Shown: piece by piece, positions 27,406 to 36,666 of the stretch
How positions within the stretch are numbered: position 1 is the stretch's first letter
Layout of the letters: each line of letters starts with the position of its first letter
DNA from: Myxococcus qinghaiensis
Lineage (GTDB): Bacteria > Myxococcota > Myxococcia > Myxococcales > Myxococcaceae
Length of the DNA: 64,000 bases
Reading direction: 5' to 3'
Assembly (NCBI RefSeq): GCF_024198215.1
Contig: NZ_JAKCFA010000002.1
Span: 62,001 to 126,000, forward strand
Position numbers and translations under genes: made by a program
Notes under the pieces: model-generated
Database searches by the model: none
What the model saw: the letters and a program-made list of their open reading frames with translations, nothing else
What the model was told of the DNA's origin: nothing

Positions 27406-29241
27406 TCAGCCCAGCAGGGCGAACAGGTAGCAGATGAGGGTGAGCAGCAGGTTCGAGATGGCGAACGTCACCGGATATCCAATCGCCGGCACAATGCTCT
27501 TCGACGCCTCCTGTGCGGCCCTCATGCCAGCGCTGTTGCAGCGCGCTCCGGCGATGGCGCCCATCAACACCGCGCTGTTCATCTTGAAGATGTACTGACC
27601 CACCATCCAACCAATGATGGGCGGAACGAAGGCCGCGATGGAGCCGATGATGAGCGTGGGCGCCAGCAGGCCGCCCGCGATGGCATGCACCACTCCCGCG
27701 CCCGCGTTCAATCCCAGGATGGCGATGAAGACATTCAGCCCGACGTCCTCGAGCAGCTGCCGCGCGGACTCCGGGAACGGTCCACCGAGCGCCGGGTTGC
27801 GCGTGCGCAGGATGCTCAAGCCGATGCTGACGATGAGCAGACCCACCGCGGAGCCCAGGCTGAACTGGATGCCGAACAGCGGAACGGTGATGGCCCCGAG
27901 GAAGGCACCCGCCGCGAGCCCCAGGCCCAGCGTGATGATGTCCGTGGACAGGCTGGGCTTCACCGCGGGGCCCAGCACCTTGCGCAGCTCCGCCACCCGC
28001 TTGGGGCTGCCGGTGATGCGCAGCACGTCACCCCGGTTGACCTCGCGGTCCCGGCTCACCGGGAGCTGATCTCCCGCCCGGAAGAGGGCGTTGAGGTAGA
28101 TGCCGTGGCCCATCCTCAGCGCCAGCGCCCCCAGCGTCTTCCCGACGACTTCGTCGTTGTGGACGATGAACTCCACCGTGTCGAACTTCACGTTCCGCAG
28201 CTTCGAGTCATCCACCTCCGGCCCGATGTGCGGCCCGCCCGCCAGCAGCAGTGACACCGGCCCGAGCATCGCCACCTCGTCACCGCGATTCAGCACCAGG
28301 TCCGGTGGCGGGTTGTAGACGCGCCCCTTGTGGTAGACGCGCTCGATGGCCACCCGGGGGTGCGCGTGGTCCAGGTCCGCCACCGTGCGGCCCTCCAGCG
28401 CGGGGTTCTCCACGCGGAACACCCGCAGGTCCAAGGGCATGTAGCCCCCCATGAACGATTCCGCCGTGCCCGGCAGCGGCGCGGAGTCCTCGCCCGCCAG
28501 CTCCTTCTCCATCTCCTTGCCGTCCGCCACCGCGTCCCTGCCGAACATCTTGGGCATCACCGACATCAACACGGTGAAGACCACCATGCTGATGCAGTAG
28601 AGGAACGCGTAGGACGTGGTGAGGTTGTCCGGCGCCGCGCGCGCTGCCTCCCCCGTCAGCACCGAGGAGCCACTGGCCAGCGCCGCCTGCGCCGCGCCGA
28701 AGCCCGGCGTGGCCGTGTTCGCGCCGGAGAGGATGCCGGCGAGCAGCCCTGGCTCCAGGTGCGTGAAGTAGCGCGACGCATAGACGAGGGCCGACGACAG
28801 CAGCGGTACGATCAACGCCAGGATGATGAGGTGCTTGCCTTCCCGGTGGATGCCACCCAGGAACTGTGGCCCCACCTTCATTCCGATGGCGAAGATGAAG
28901 AGGTTGAAGAACACCGTGCTGGTGAACTCCGGCAGGGAGTACTCAATCTTGTAGGACTGGAAGGCCCAGAAGCTGACGATGAGGGCCAGGAGCAGCGTCG
29001 CCGCCGTCGAGCCCATGCTCACGCCCTTCACCTTCACCTGGCCCAAGGCATAGCCCGCGGCCACCACGAGGAACATCAGGATGAAGGGCTGGCGGCGCAG
29101 GTAGTCCAGCAGCGCGCCGAAGACTCCGTGAGGCTGCGGCTGCACGGGAGGCGTGGGCTGTCCCTGCGCGAAGGCGATGACCGCCAGACCGACGACGGCG
29201 GCACCCACGAGCATGGTGGCATGGCGCGCTTGGCTTCTCAT
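27406..29241 (-). CDS. AspT/YidE-family aspartate:alanine exchanger-type transporter
   Basis: A 611-residue inner-membrane protein of the aspartate:alanine exchanger family. It has two hydrophobic halves (about 25-230 and 440-611) around a cytoplasmic block with two RCK_C/TrkA_C-like modules: MPLDLRVFRVENPALEGRTVADL and VEFIVHNDEVVGKTLGALALR with SRDREVNRGDVLRITGSPKRV. Conserved helices such as GMKVGPQFLGGI and GILSGANTATPGFGAAQ fit the family. The ATG at 29241 follows GGAGGG; a longer frame to 29328 is rejected. With aspD in the window, aspartate-in/alanine-out exchange is attractive, but many relatives carry other dicarboxylates or succinate. Downstream lies only the HAD remnant. Confidence 0.85.
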   Translation of the reverse strand: MRSQARHATMLVGAAVVGLAVIAFAQGQPTPPVQPQPHGVFGALLDYLRRQPFILMFLVVAAGYALGQVKVKGVSMGSTAATLLLALIVSFWAFQSYKIEYSLPEFTSTVFFNLFIFAIGMKVGPQFLGGIHREGKHLIILALIVPLLSSALVYASRYFTHLEPGLLAGILSGANTATPGFGAAQAALASGSSVLTGEAARAAPDNLTTSYAFLYCISMVVFTVLMSVMPKMFGRDAVADGKEMEKELAGEDSAPLPGTAESFMGGYMPLDLRVFRVENPALEGRTVADLDHAHPRVAIERVYHKGRVYNPPPDLVLNRGDEVAMLGPVSLLLAGGPHIGPEVDDSKLRNVKFDTVEFIVHNDEVVGKTLGALALRMGHGIYLNALFRAGDQLPVSRDREVNRGDVLRITGSPKRVAELRKVLGPAVKPSLSTDIITLGLGLAAGAFLGAITVPLFGIQFSLGSAVGLLIVSIGLSILRTRNPALGGPFPESARQLLEDVGLNVFIAILGLNAGAGVVHAIAGGLLAPTLIIGSIAAFVPPIIGWMVGQYIFKMNSAVLMGAIAGARCNSAGMRAAQEASKSIVPAIGYPVTFAISNLLLTLICYLFALLG

Positions 29242-29351
29242 GCGAGCGTCCCTCCAGGTTCCTGTTCCAGGGTAGTGCGTGGCCCTCTCCCCGAAGGAGG
29301 CGCCCCGCGGGGAGCGGCGGGCAGCCAAAGCCAGCGCCCGCCGCCAGGACG

Positions 29352-30068
29352 TCAGAAGCGCAGGCCCAGGTTGATGGGGAGGTACTGGCCGTTCGCGCGG
29401 CGCGAGCCCGTGGGCGTCGAGTACTCAGGACCGAAGATGTAGTGGTAGCGCGCCTCCAGATAGACGCGCATCGGTCCGTAGATGCGGTAGGAGACGCCCA
29501 CGCCCCCGTTCAATCCGAAGTCCGTCGTGCTGCGCGAGCCGATGACGGCGTCCACCGGAACCACTTCGCTGTCACAGAAGAGCAGCCACGGGTCGCAGAC
29601 GGGGACGATGGCCGTGCCGGCGAACTGGGTGACCTCCACCTTGCGGTAGTACAGACCCGGGCCACCGGTGAGATACAGGCCGAACCGCCCGCGAGGCGCC
29701 AGGCCGATGAGCAGGTTGAGATCTCCGTACTGCATGATGTGGTCGCCGGAGAAGCTGCTGTCCGCGAGGAGGTCGCTCTTCAAGTCATAGTCGCTGTACT
29801 GGTACTCCGCGACGACGCCGATTCGCTCGGTGAGGTGGTAGCCCGCGCCGAGCAGGAAGGCCCAGCCTTCCTTGAACCGGCTGTTCGTTTCGAAGGTCGG
29901 GAAGACGATGCCGATTCCCAGGTTGAACGTGAAGCTGCCGGCCACGGGCGGCTCTTCTTCGATGAAGCCCGCAGTGGACTCGGCCGACTGTCTCAATGCT
30001 CCTCCCAGGGCGGGCGGCGCGGCGAGCAGCGTGGCCAACAGCGCGGACATGGCGAAGTATCGAGACAT
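29352..30068 (-). CDS. Small outer-membrane beta-barrel protein
   Basis: A 238-residue exported protein. The signal peptide (MSRYFAMSALLATLLAAPPALG) starts at an ATG with an excellent GGAGGGGG site. The mature part alternates amphipathic strands (LGIGIVFPTFETN, YLTGGPGLYYRKVEV, RVYLEARYHYIFG) and ends in LPINLGLRF, with the terminal Phe required for outer-membrane assembly. It resembles OmpW/OMP_b-brl-type eight-strand barrels. CDPWLLFCDSEV may form a loop disulphide. It is divergent from the intact SulP permease gene. No substrate can be inferred. Confidence 0.78.
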   Translation of the reverse strand: MSRYFAMSALLATLLAAPPALGGALRQSAESTAGFIEEEPPVAGSFTFNLGIGIVFPTFETNSRFKEGWAFLLGAGYHLTERIGVVAEYQYSDYDLKSDLLADSSFSGDHIMQYGDLNLLIGLAPRGRFGLYLTGGPGLYYRKVEVTQFAGTAIVPVCDPWLLFCDSEVVPVDAVIGSRSTTDFGLNGGVGVSYRIYGPMRVYLEARYHYIFGPEYSTPTGSRRANGQYLPINLGLRF

Positions 30069-30282
30069 GGAACCCCCTCCTGTCATGGTCGGCTGAAGCT
30101 GGGGATGCGGTGGCGAGTGGGCTCGGAGTGCCCCAGGCTCGCCGGACCCTCGCGGGCCCCTTTCACGTTGACCCGCGAGCAGTGCTTGCCCCGCGTGCCT
30201 GTCCCTCCCCGGCGGACCGTGCGGAGGATTCGCGGGCGACGCATCGTCAGGGCGCGGGTCCTCACCGGAGCGATGCGAGACG

Positions 30283-32025
30283 ATGAAGCTCACGGCCACT
30301 CATGGATGGCGGAGCGCGCGCCGGTTCATCCCGGGCCTGCGTTGGGTGGAGGGCTACTCGAGGTCCTGGCTGCGTCCGGACCTGCTCTCCGCGGTGACGA
30401 TTGGCGCCATGCTGGTGCCGCAAGGCCTGGCCTACGCGCAGATTGTCGGCGTCAGGCCCGCCGCGGGATTGTATGCGGGCGTCATCGCCATGCTGGCGTA
30501 TGCGCTGTTCGGTCCCTCCCGGCACCTGATGCTCGGCCCCGAGGCGGGCGCGGCCATCATCGCCGCGAGCGCGCTGGGCGGTGTCGCGGCGGGCGCGGAC
30601 CCCGCGCGGTATGCCTCGCTCGCGGCGCTGCTGGCGATGATGGTGGGGCTCATCAGCCTGGCGGCGGGCCTGTTCAAGACGGGGGCGCTCGCGGACTTCC
30701 TCTCCAAGCCCATCCTCATCGGCTACACCAACGGCGCGGCGCTCATCATCATCGGCAGTCAGCTTGCGCGGATGTTCGGCCTGGAGCGCAAGGCGGATGA
30801 CTTTCCGGGACAGCTGGTGGAAGTGGGCCGGGGGCTGGGCCGGACGCATGTGCCCACGCTGCTGCTCGGGCTGGGCATCGTCGTCGTGCTGGTGCTCCTG
30901 CGGCGCTTCCTGCCGAAGCTGCCCGGTCCGCTCATCCTCGTGGTGCTCACCACCGCGCTCGAGGAGGTGTTCCAGCTTGAGCATGGCGGTGTGAAGGTCG
31001 TCGGGCCCATCGCCGCCACGCCACCGTCGCTGGGGCTGCCCTCGGTGGGCTTCGGCGATGTCCGGGCGTTGCTGCCGGCCGCGATGAGCCTCGCGCTGGT
31101 CAACTACGCCAGCTCCGTGCTCGCCGGTCGCCTCTACGCGGACAAGCATGGCTATCGCCTGGACGGCAACCAGGAGCTGCTCGGGCAGGCGGCCGCGAAC
31201 CTGGCCAACGCCTTCACGCAGGGCTTTCCGGTGACGGGCAGCGACTCGCGCACCGCCGTCAATGACGCCATGGGCGGCAAGTCGCAGCTGGTGGGCGTCA
31301 TCGCCGCCGTGCTCGTCGCCGTGTTCGCGCTTTTCTTCACGCCGCTGCTCCAGAGCCTCCCGCTGGTGACGCTCGGGGGCATCGTCATCGTCGCGGCCGT
31401 GTACCTGATGGACGTGGGCGCCATCGCCGCGCTGTGGCGGGTGCGGCGCGTGGAGGCGGTGCTCGCGGTGGCGACCACGCTGGGCGTGCTGGTGCTCGGC
31501 ATCCTCCAGGGCATCCTCATCGCCGTGGCGCTGGCGCTGGGGGACCTCATCCGCCGGGCGGCGCATCCTCACGACGCCGTGCTCGGCGAGCGCGAGGGCG
31601 TGCCCGGCTGGCACGACGTCTCCCGCCACGCGGGCACCCACACGGTGCCGGGGCTCCTCGTCTATCGCTTCGACGCGCCCATGTTCTTCGCCAATGCCCG
31701 CCACCTCCGGGAGCAGCTGCGCACGTTGGTCGCCCAGGCGTCGCCGCCCTTGCGCGAGGTGGTGCTGGATGCGAGCGCCGTGTTCGACCTGGACATCACC
31801 GCCGCCGAGGGCCTGGAGAAGCTGCGCCGCGAACTGGAGGCGGAGGGCATCGTCCTGGTCATCGCCGACGCGAACGCGCCGCTGCGTGGAATGCTGCGGC
31901 GCACGGGGATGATGGAGCGGCTGGGCGAGGAGAACGTCTACCTCACCGTCGAGGCCGCCGTGGCCCGCTTCCAGCGACGTGACGGAGACGTGCTCCCCAG
32001 CCCCGAGCCCCCGGCCCTGCATTGA
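30283..32025 (+). CDS. SulP-family anion permease with C-terminal STAS domain (intact)
   Basis: A 580-residue inner-membrane transporter of the SulP/SLC26 family (sulfate, bicarbonate or other anions). The first helix region holds AVTIGAMLVPQGLAYAQIVGVRPAAGLYA, the SulP signature. LNANQELLGQG-like sequence appears as LDGNQELLGQAAANLANA, followed by FTQGFPVTGSDSRTAVND. About 12 membrane segments precede a STAS domain (about 460-560) with REVVLDASAVFDLDITAAEGLEKL. It is complete, unlike the related gene at 23882-25535, and could cover the same function. Divergent from the small barrel protein gene. Confidence 0.93.
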   Translation: MKLTATHGWRSARRFIPGLRWVEGYSRSWLRPDLLSAVTIGAMLVPQGLAYAQIVGVRPAAGLYAGVIAMLAYALFGPSRHLMLGPEAGAAIIAASALGGVAAGADPARYASLAALLAMMVGLISLAAGLFKTGALADFLSKPILIGYTNGAALIIIGSQLARMFGLERKADDFPGQLVEVGRGLGRTHVPTLLLGLGIVVVLVLLRRFLPKLPGPLILVVLTTALEEVFQLEHGGVKVVGPIAATPPSLGLPSVGFGDVRALLPAAMSLALVNYASSVLAGRLYADKHGYRLDGNQELLGQAAANLANAFTQGFPVTGSDSRTAVNDAMGGKSQLVGVIAAVLVAVFALFFTPLLQSLPLVTLGGIVIVAAVYLMDVGAIAALWRVRRVEAVLAVATTLGVLVLGILQGILIAVALALGDLIRRAAHPHDAVLGEREGVPGWHDVSRHAGTHTVPGLLVYRFDAPMFFANARHLREQLRTLVAQASPPLREVVLDASAVFDLDITAAEGLEKLRRELEAEGIVLVIADANAPLRGMLRRTGMMERLGEENVYLTVEAAVARFQRRDGDVLPSPEPPALH

Positions 32026-32116
32026 CGGGCGACATGGCGGGGCCTCGGCAGGTCGCTCGCTGTGCACGTGCCCCGGGCTGCCCGCTCGGCGCGGGGCTTC
32101 TTATCTAGAAGAGGGC

Positions 32117-33187
32117 ATGTGGACTCCTCCCTCCCATCCCGCCTTCCCCCTGCGCGAGAAGCACCCGGCCCAGCAGGGCGACGGACGCGGCGGACTTCCT
32201 CCTCGGCGCGAGCAGCTCCTCCAGGCTCGCATCAAGGACCTGTCGCTGCGACTGGCGGGGACCCCGCTGGAGCGGCACATCGACCAGCTCCACGCGGAGC
32301 TGGAGGCGCGAGGCATCTCCTTCAAGCCCCAGTGCTACCTGTCCGACGAGTGGGGCTGTCCCTCCGGCGTGCCCGTCATCGGCGTGCCGTTCTACCTGGC
32401 GGACCCGGACCTGCACTCCATCGAGGCGGAGCTGGGCGGCAGCGTGGAGACGGAAGGGGAGATCCTCATGTACCTGCGCCACGAGGCCGGGCACGCCTTC
32501 AACTACGCCTACCAGCTCTATGAGACGGAGGAGTGGCGCAAGGTGTTCGGCGACTACTCGCGGCCGTACCGGGACGACTACAAGGCCCGGCCCTTCTCCC
32601 GGCGCTACGTCCACCACATCGCGGGCTGGTACGCGCAGAAGCACCCGGACGAGGACTTCGCGGAGACCTTCGCGGTGTGGCTCACGCCTGACAGCGACTG
32701 GCGCAAGCGGTACCAGGGCTGGGGGGCGCTGCGGAAGCTCCAGTACGTGGAGGAGGCGGTGGCTCGGCTGGGCCGCACGCCGCCGCTCGTCCAACTGGCG
32801 CAGCCGGACCTGACGACGGAGGAGATGGAGGGCACGGTCCTCGACCACTACCGTCAGCGGGAGCTGGACGAGAAGGTGGACCTGGAGCTGCGCGACGCGT
32901 TCGACCAGTTCCTGGAGGACATCTTCGAGGGGCCCGGCGTGGCGCCCGTGCGCGCGGAGACGCTGGTGCGCGCCGAGCGGCAGCGGCTCCTGTCGAGCGT
33001 GAGCCACTACACCGGCGTCAGCCCGAGCGTGGTGCGAGCGCTGTTGGACCACCTGGGAGACAGGACCGCGTCCCTGGGGCTCACGCTGCATCCCGATGAC
33101 AGCCGGGAGGCCGCGCTGCGCATTGCTTCGCTCGTGACGGCGCTGGCGATGAACCACCTCTACACCGACCGCTTCTTCGAGGAGTGA
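32117..33187 (+). CDS. Putative zinc metallopeptidase (HExxH, gluzincin-like)
   Basis: A 356-residue protein without a signal peptide. EILMYLRHEAGHAFNYAYQL contains HExxH (His122, Glu123, His126). About 55 residues later DEDFAETFAVWL offers Glu183 as a third metal ligand, the spacing of gluzincin-type peptidases. Its last residues run into the ATP-grasp gene by a near overlap (stop 33185-33187, next ATG 33190), so the two form an operon. A cytoplasmic peptidase paired with an ATP-dependent ligase could build or trim a peptide-like compound, which is speculative. Start ATG at 32117 follows GAGGG. Confidence 0.75.
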   Translation: MWTPPSHPAFPLREKHPAQQGDGRGGLPPRREQLLQARIKDLSLRLAGTPLERHIDQLHAELEARGISFKPQCYLSDEWGCPSGVPVIGVPFYLADPDLHSIEAELGGSVETEGEILMYLRHEAGHAFNYAYQLYETEEWRKVFGDYSRPYRDDYKARPFSRRYVHHIAGWYAQKHPDEDFAETFAVWLTPDSDWRKRYQGWGALRKLQYVEEAVARLGRTPPLVQLAQPDLTTEEMEGTVLDHYRQRELDEKVDLELRDAFDQFLEDIFEGPGVAPVRAETLVRAERQRLLSSVSHYTGVSPSVVRALLDHLGDRTASLGLTLHPDDSREAALRIASLVTALAMNHLYTDRFFEE

Positions 33188-33189
33188 AC

Positions 33190-34218
33190 ATGGCCCCTGG
33201 CCCCTGGCGTATCGCGGTCCTCCATTATCAACCCAAGGGAGAGCCGCCGGACCCCGTCGTGGGCCAGGTGTGCTCGGCGCTGGAGGAGGGGGGACACGAC
33301 ACGGTGGCCATTGGCGTGGATGAGAGCGTCTCCGACCTGGTCCGCCAGGTGGGCCGCAGCCGCGCCGACCTGGTCTTCAACATCTGTGAGACGTTCGCCG
33401 ACGACTACCGGCTGGAGGTCAACGTCGCGGCGATGTTGGAGCTGGCGCGCGTGCCCTTCACGGGCTCCGGTACGGCGGGGTTGCTGCTGGCGCAGGACAA
33501 GGTCCTCACCAAGCAACTGCTCCAGTACCACGGGGTGCTCACGCCTCGGTTCGCCACGTTCGATGGGGGCTCGCTGCAGACGAGCGGTGATTTGCGCTTC
33601 CCGGTGGTGGTGAAGCCGGTGCGCTCGGATGCGTCGTTGGGGCTGGGCGTGGAGAAGGACCTGGAGGGATTGGCGCGGCGGGTGCGGAGGATTCGAGAGG
33701 AGTTCGGTGACGAGGCGCTCGCGGAGGAGTTCATCGAGGGGCGCGAGCTGTACGTGGGCGTGCTCGGAGACCCCTCGCGGCCGGAAGTCCTGCCGGTGGT
33801 GGAGCTGGACTTCGGCAAGAAGTGGAGCCGCAAGCGGATGAAGATCGCCAACCGGGAGGTGAAGTTCGGCCCGGAGACAGCGGGAAGCCCGAGGCTGGTG
33901 CTGCCCACGGACCTGTCGGATGAGCTGCTCGGGCGCATCTCCCGCGCCGCCATCACCGCGTTCCGCGCGCTCAAGCTGGGTGACTACGCGCGCATCGACT
34001 TCCGGGTCTCCAGTGCGACGAAGGACCCGTTCCTCCTGGAGGTGAATCCGAATCCCTACCTGGAGGCGCAGTGCGAGGTGGCGCTCGGAGCGAGGGAGCG
34101 GGGGCTGTCCTATCCGGCGCTCATCCGTCGCATCGCCGACACCGCGATGCAGCGCCAGGTGCCTGCGCGCACGAAGGCTGTGCCCGTGGCGGAGGCGCCG
34201 GCAGTGTCGCAGGGGTGA
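33190..34218 (+). CDS. ATP-grasp ligase, D-alanine--D-alanine ligase-like
   Basis: A 342-residue ATP-grasp enzyme joining a carboxylate to an amine via an acyl-phosphate. Key features: FNICETFADDYRLEVNVAAML near the N terminus, FTGSGTAGLLLAQDKVLTKQLL (substrate loop), FPVVVKPVRSDASLGLGV (ATP-binding lysine and flexible loop), EEFIEGRELYVGVLG, and the Mg-binding FLLEVNPNPYLEAQCE. It is related to Ddl but divergent, so the true substrate is open. The ATG at 33190 has GAGGAG 5 bases upstream; a GTG at 33184 overlaps that site and the previous stop. A deleted copy of this gene lies at 38224-38397, beyond the toxin cassette. Confidence 0.88.
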   Translation: MAPGPWRIAVLHYQPKGEPPDPVVGQVCSALEEGGHDTVAIGVDESVSDLVRQVGRSRADLVFNICETFADDYRLEVNVAAMLELARVPFTGSGTAGLLLAQDKVLTKQLLQYHGVLTPRFATFDGGSLQTSGDLRFPVVVKPVRSDASLGLGVEKDLEGLARRVRRIREEFGDEALAEEFIEGRELYVGVLGDPSRPEVLPVVELDFGKKWSRKRMKIANREVKFGPETAGSPRLVLPTDLSDELLGRISRAAITAFRALKLGDYARIDFRVSSATKDPFLLEVNPNPYLEAQCEVALGARERGLSYPALIRRIADTAMQRQVPARTKAVPVAEAPAVSQG

Positions 34219-34243
34219 CGCTCACGAGGCACTGAGGGCCCGG

Positions 34244-35002
34244 TCAGGACACCGCAGGCCGCATGATGTCTGCCCTCGAAAGAAGCTCCCGCACTCGCTT
34301 CGCGAGCACCACATGCTCAGGGTTGGCCACCGTGAAGCGTTCCGGGGTCAGGACGATGAGCGTGCCTCTGTCTTCCACCGGTTCGATGCGCACGGGAGCT
34401 GGGAGCGGAGGCACCGTGCCTCGATGACGAGCGATGTACGTCACCCAGCCAAGCCACATGTCCGACCTGTCCTGCCTCCCGTCCAGGTCCCGGTACGCAT
34501 GTGACATTGCCACGGCCCAGTCTGGCTCCCAGGCCAGCGCCATGGCGCGCACCACCTCGCTCAGGACGGACGTCGCGATGACTCGCTCAGCGTTTTCTCC
34601 CTCTGAGGGGAGGGACAGGACGCACGCATTCGACATGCCGTTCGCATAGCTGCCGCAGTTCATGCTCAACGTCGCGCGGTCCTGGCCAGTGCCGTCGTTG
34701 TACGCCGAGACGGTCAGGCCTAGGGATTCGACAGGCGGCCCGCCGGGTTCCCGGTTGACTCCACGTCGGTACGCTTCGGTCAAGGTGGAGAGCTCAGGCG
34801 GCATGAGGGGGGTCTTGCGGCCTCGTCCGCGCGGCTTGGGAATCTTGTTCCAGTGCGACAGAAAGGGGTCACAAGCGGCCAGCATTTCGAGGAAGGCCAC
34901 CGCGCGGCGGGCGCACTCTTCGGCGGACTCCTGTCGCGGGCCCCAGTAGGCACCTGCGTAGTAGGTCTCGGGGTATTCCGGGGGAGTGGGCTGGGTGCTC
35001 AT
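34244..35002 (-). CDS. Immunity protein, Imm52 family (SitI-like)
   Basis: A 252-residue cytoplasmic protein. The N-terminal part YYAGAYWGPRQESAEECARR with FLEMLAACDPFLSHWNKIP is the pattern I associate with the Imm52 immunity family, commonly next to Tox-REase-5 toxins. It begins 14 bases after the toxin gene's stop on the same strand, so toxin and antidote are made from one message. It should bind and block the REase-fold toxin in the producing cell and its kin. By position it would be the I gene of a sitBAI-like operon. The family name is from memory of the motif; the pairing supports it. Confidence 0.78.
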   Translation of the reverse strand: MSTQPTPPEYPETYYAGAYWGPRQESAEECARRAVAFLEMLAACDPFLSHWNKIPKPRGRGRKTPLMPPELSTLTEAYRRGVNREPGGPPVESLGLTVSAYNDGTGQDRATLSMNCGSYANGMSNACVLSLPSEGENAERVIATSVLSEVVRAMALAWEPDWAVAMSHAYRDLDGRQDRSDMWLGWVTYIARHRGTVPPLPAPVRIEPVEDRGTLIVLTPERFTVANPEHVVLAKRVRELLSRADIMRPAVS

Positions 35003-35016
35003 GATGTTCTCTCGTC

Positions 35017-36666
35017 TCAGGGTACCAGGGCGCGTGCCGGGGTGTGGATGACGGAAATCTCGGGGAAGCCCCTATCCGCCAGCAGCTTCCGGATGGCATT
35101 CGCTGCATGCTTCTCCGCGACGTGCCACTCGATGAGGATGCCCCTGCCTGCGACCCGAACGGTCTGCCGCCGGGCCTGATCAACGAGCTCCTCGGCCTTT
35201 CCCGAATCCACATACCAACTCTTGGGAGAGAGGTTCTTCTCGAAGAACTTGGCGTAGCTGGGTCCCTTTGCCTCCAGCAATACGCCATCCTTGAAGCCAT
35301 CGAACTTCGTCCCACCGCTCTTTCTGCCAACGCCTCCGACCCAGTAGGCCTCGTCGTAGGAGCGGCCCGAGATTTGTTCCTGGTACGCCCGAGCACTTTC
35401 GGACGCGCCTTTCTCGTCTGACGGTCCCCACTCCCCGGGTCCTTTTCCTCCGGAGGGCGCGGACTGCCCCGTGTTCGCATTGGCACGGTGAAGGATGATG
35501 GCAGCTCCAGGACCGCCCCCCAGCACCGACGCCGCGCGCCCCACCGGCACCGCCACGCGCTCGAGGGTCAGCGCTCCCTGTGCGGACAGGGACAACACCG
35601 GCACCGTGGCCTCGGCCCCCGCCAGTACCCCAGTCACCGTGCGCGTCGTCGCAGCAGCGGTACCCGTCGTGAGAAGGAGGTTCGTGGCCAGCTCCGCCAC
35701 CGCTTCGATTTGCTCGCCCCTCGTCATGTACCGGAAGCGCTCGAAGTATTCCGGCGACGATTCGATGAGCGCGGCCACGCCAGCGGGCAGGTTCTTGAGC
35801 GCGGAGATGCTGTCCAGCGGATATGTGAAGAAATGACCGAGTGAGAGCGCCAGCTTCACGACAGCCGATTGCGTCCCATCCAGCGTGCGGCCCACGTAGT
35901 CCGCGTCGTCGTAGACCTCCGCCAGCGGGCGCCCGTCGGCCTCCCGCAGGTCGCCATCCAGCAGCCGGTAGACGCCCGTGCGCCCGTCGTAGAAACGGCC
36001 CAGCTCGAAGCCGTGCGCGCGGAAGCCACCGTCTCGCCACTCCACGGGGGCTACTCGCTGTTGCGTCTTCCCACTCCGTACCCACGCGAGGCAGCCGTCG
36101 GGACGGAGCACTGCGAGATGAGTGAAGCGCTCGACCTGGCGCAGCAGCTCGGCGCGCGACAGCTCGCCGCCCTCCAACGACTTGCGCAGCAAGTGGCCCG
36201 CCGCGAGGCGCGAGGGGAACTGTCCGAGCGTGACGGGCTTTCCCAACAGTCGTTTCAACAGTCGCGTTGCGTGGACTGGGGTGAGCGTTCCTCCTGGAAT
36301 CGGGCGCTCGTCTCCATCCTCAAGCCCCGCGTTCGTGAGCAGCGCGTCCCATGAATCCGCATGCGAAGGCCCGGCTGTGTAGGTGCCACCCACGGCTGTC
36401 GCCGCGGCGCCTGGCCCGGCTCCTGTCGCATCCTCGCGGTGGAGCCGACGCCGGCTCATCCTCGCCGGTTCATCGGCCCCTGATACGGCACGCGGCACGG
36501 TCACGGGAGAGTGGGGCGGGCCACTGTTCGAAGGCTCCATCCACGTGGGAGGAGTGGCCACGCGCGGCGTGTAGCTCAAGCCCTGGCCCTGCCCGGGAGC
36601 ACGCTGCACGGAGGCGCAGGCCGTGGCCAGCAGCAACACCGCCAACACCAGGGCGTCAGCGCGCAT
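35017..36666 (-). CDS. Lipoprotein toxin with C-terminal Tox-REase-5 nuclease domain (SitA-like)
   Basis: A 549-residue lipoprotein. The N terminus (MRADALVLAVLLLATAC) has a lipobox with Cys17, so it is lipid-anchored after signal peptidase II cleavage. Residues 18-430 are a Pro/Gly/Ala-rich and helical region without a recognised domain. The last 114 residues are a restriction-endonuclease-fold toxin: SYDEAYWVGG, TKFDGFKDG (Asp456), VLLEAKG (Glu465, Lys467, a PD-(D/E)xK site) and ILIEWHVAEKHAANAI. A lipoprotein toxin with a variable nuclease tail, an upstream partner and a downstream immunity gene is the layout of M. xanthus SitA toxins passed by outer-membrane exchange. It overlaps the upstream gene by 11 bases. 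The delivery route is inference. Confidence 0.82.
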   Translation of the reverse strand: MRADALVLAVLLLATACASVQRAPGQGQGLSYTPRVATPPTWMEPSNSGPPHSPVTVPRAVSGADEPARMSRRRLHREDATGAGPGAAATAVGGTYTAGPSHADSWDALLTNAGLEDGDERPIPGGTLTPVHATRLLKRLLGKPVTLGQFPSRLAAGHLLRKSLEGGELSRAELLRQVERFTHLAVLRPDGCLAWVRSGKTQQRVAPVEWRDGGFRAHGFELGRFYDGRTGVYRLLDGDLREADGRPLAEVYDDADYVGRTLDGTQSAVVKLALSLGHFFTYPLDSISALKNLPAGVAALIESSPEYFERFRYMTRGEQIEAVAELATNLLLTTGTAAATTRTVTGVLAGAEATVPVLSLSAQGALTLERVAVPVGRAASVLGGGPGAAIILHRANANTGQSAPSGGKGPGEWGPSDEKGASESARAYQEQISGRSYDEAYWVGGVGRKSGGTKFDGFKDGVLLEAKGPSYAKFFEKNLSPKSWYVDSGKAEELVDQARRQTVRVAGRGILIEWHVAEKHAANAIRKLLADRGFPEISVIHTPARALVP

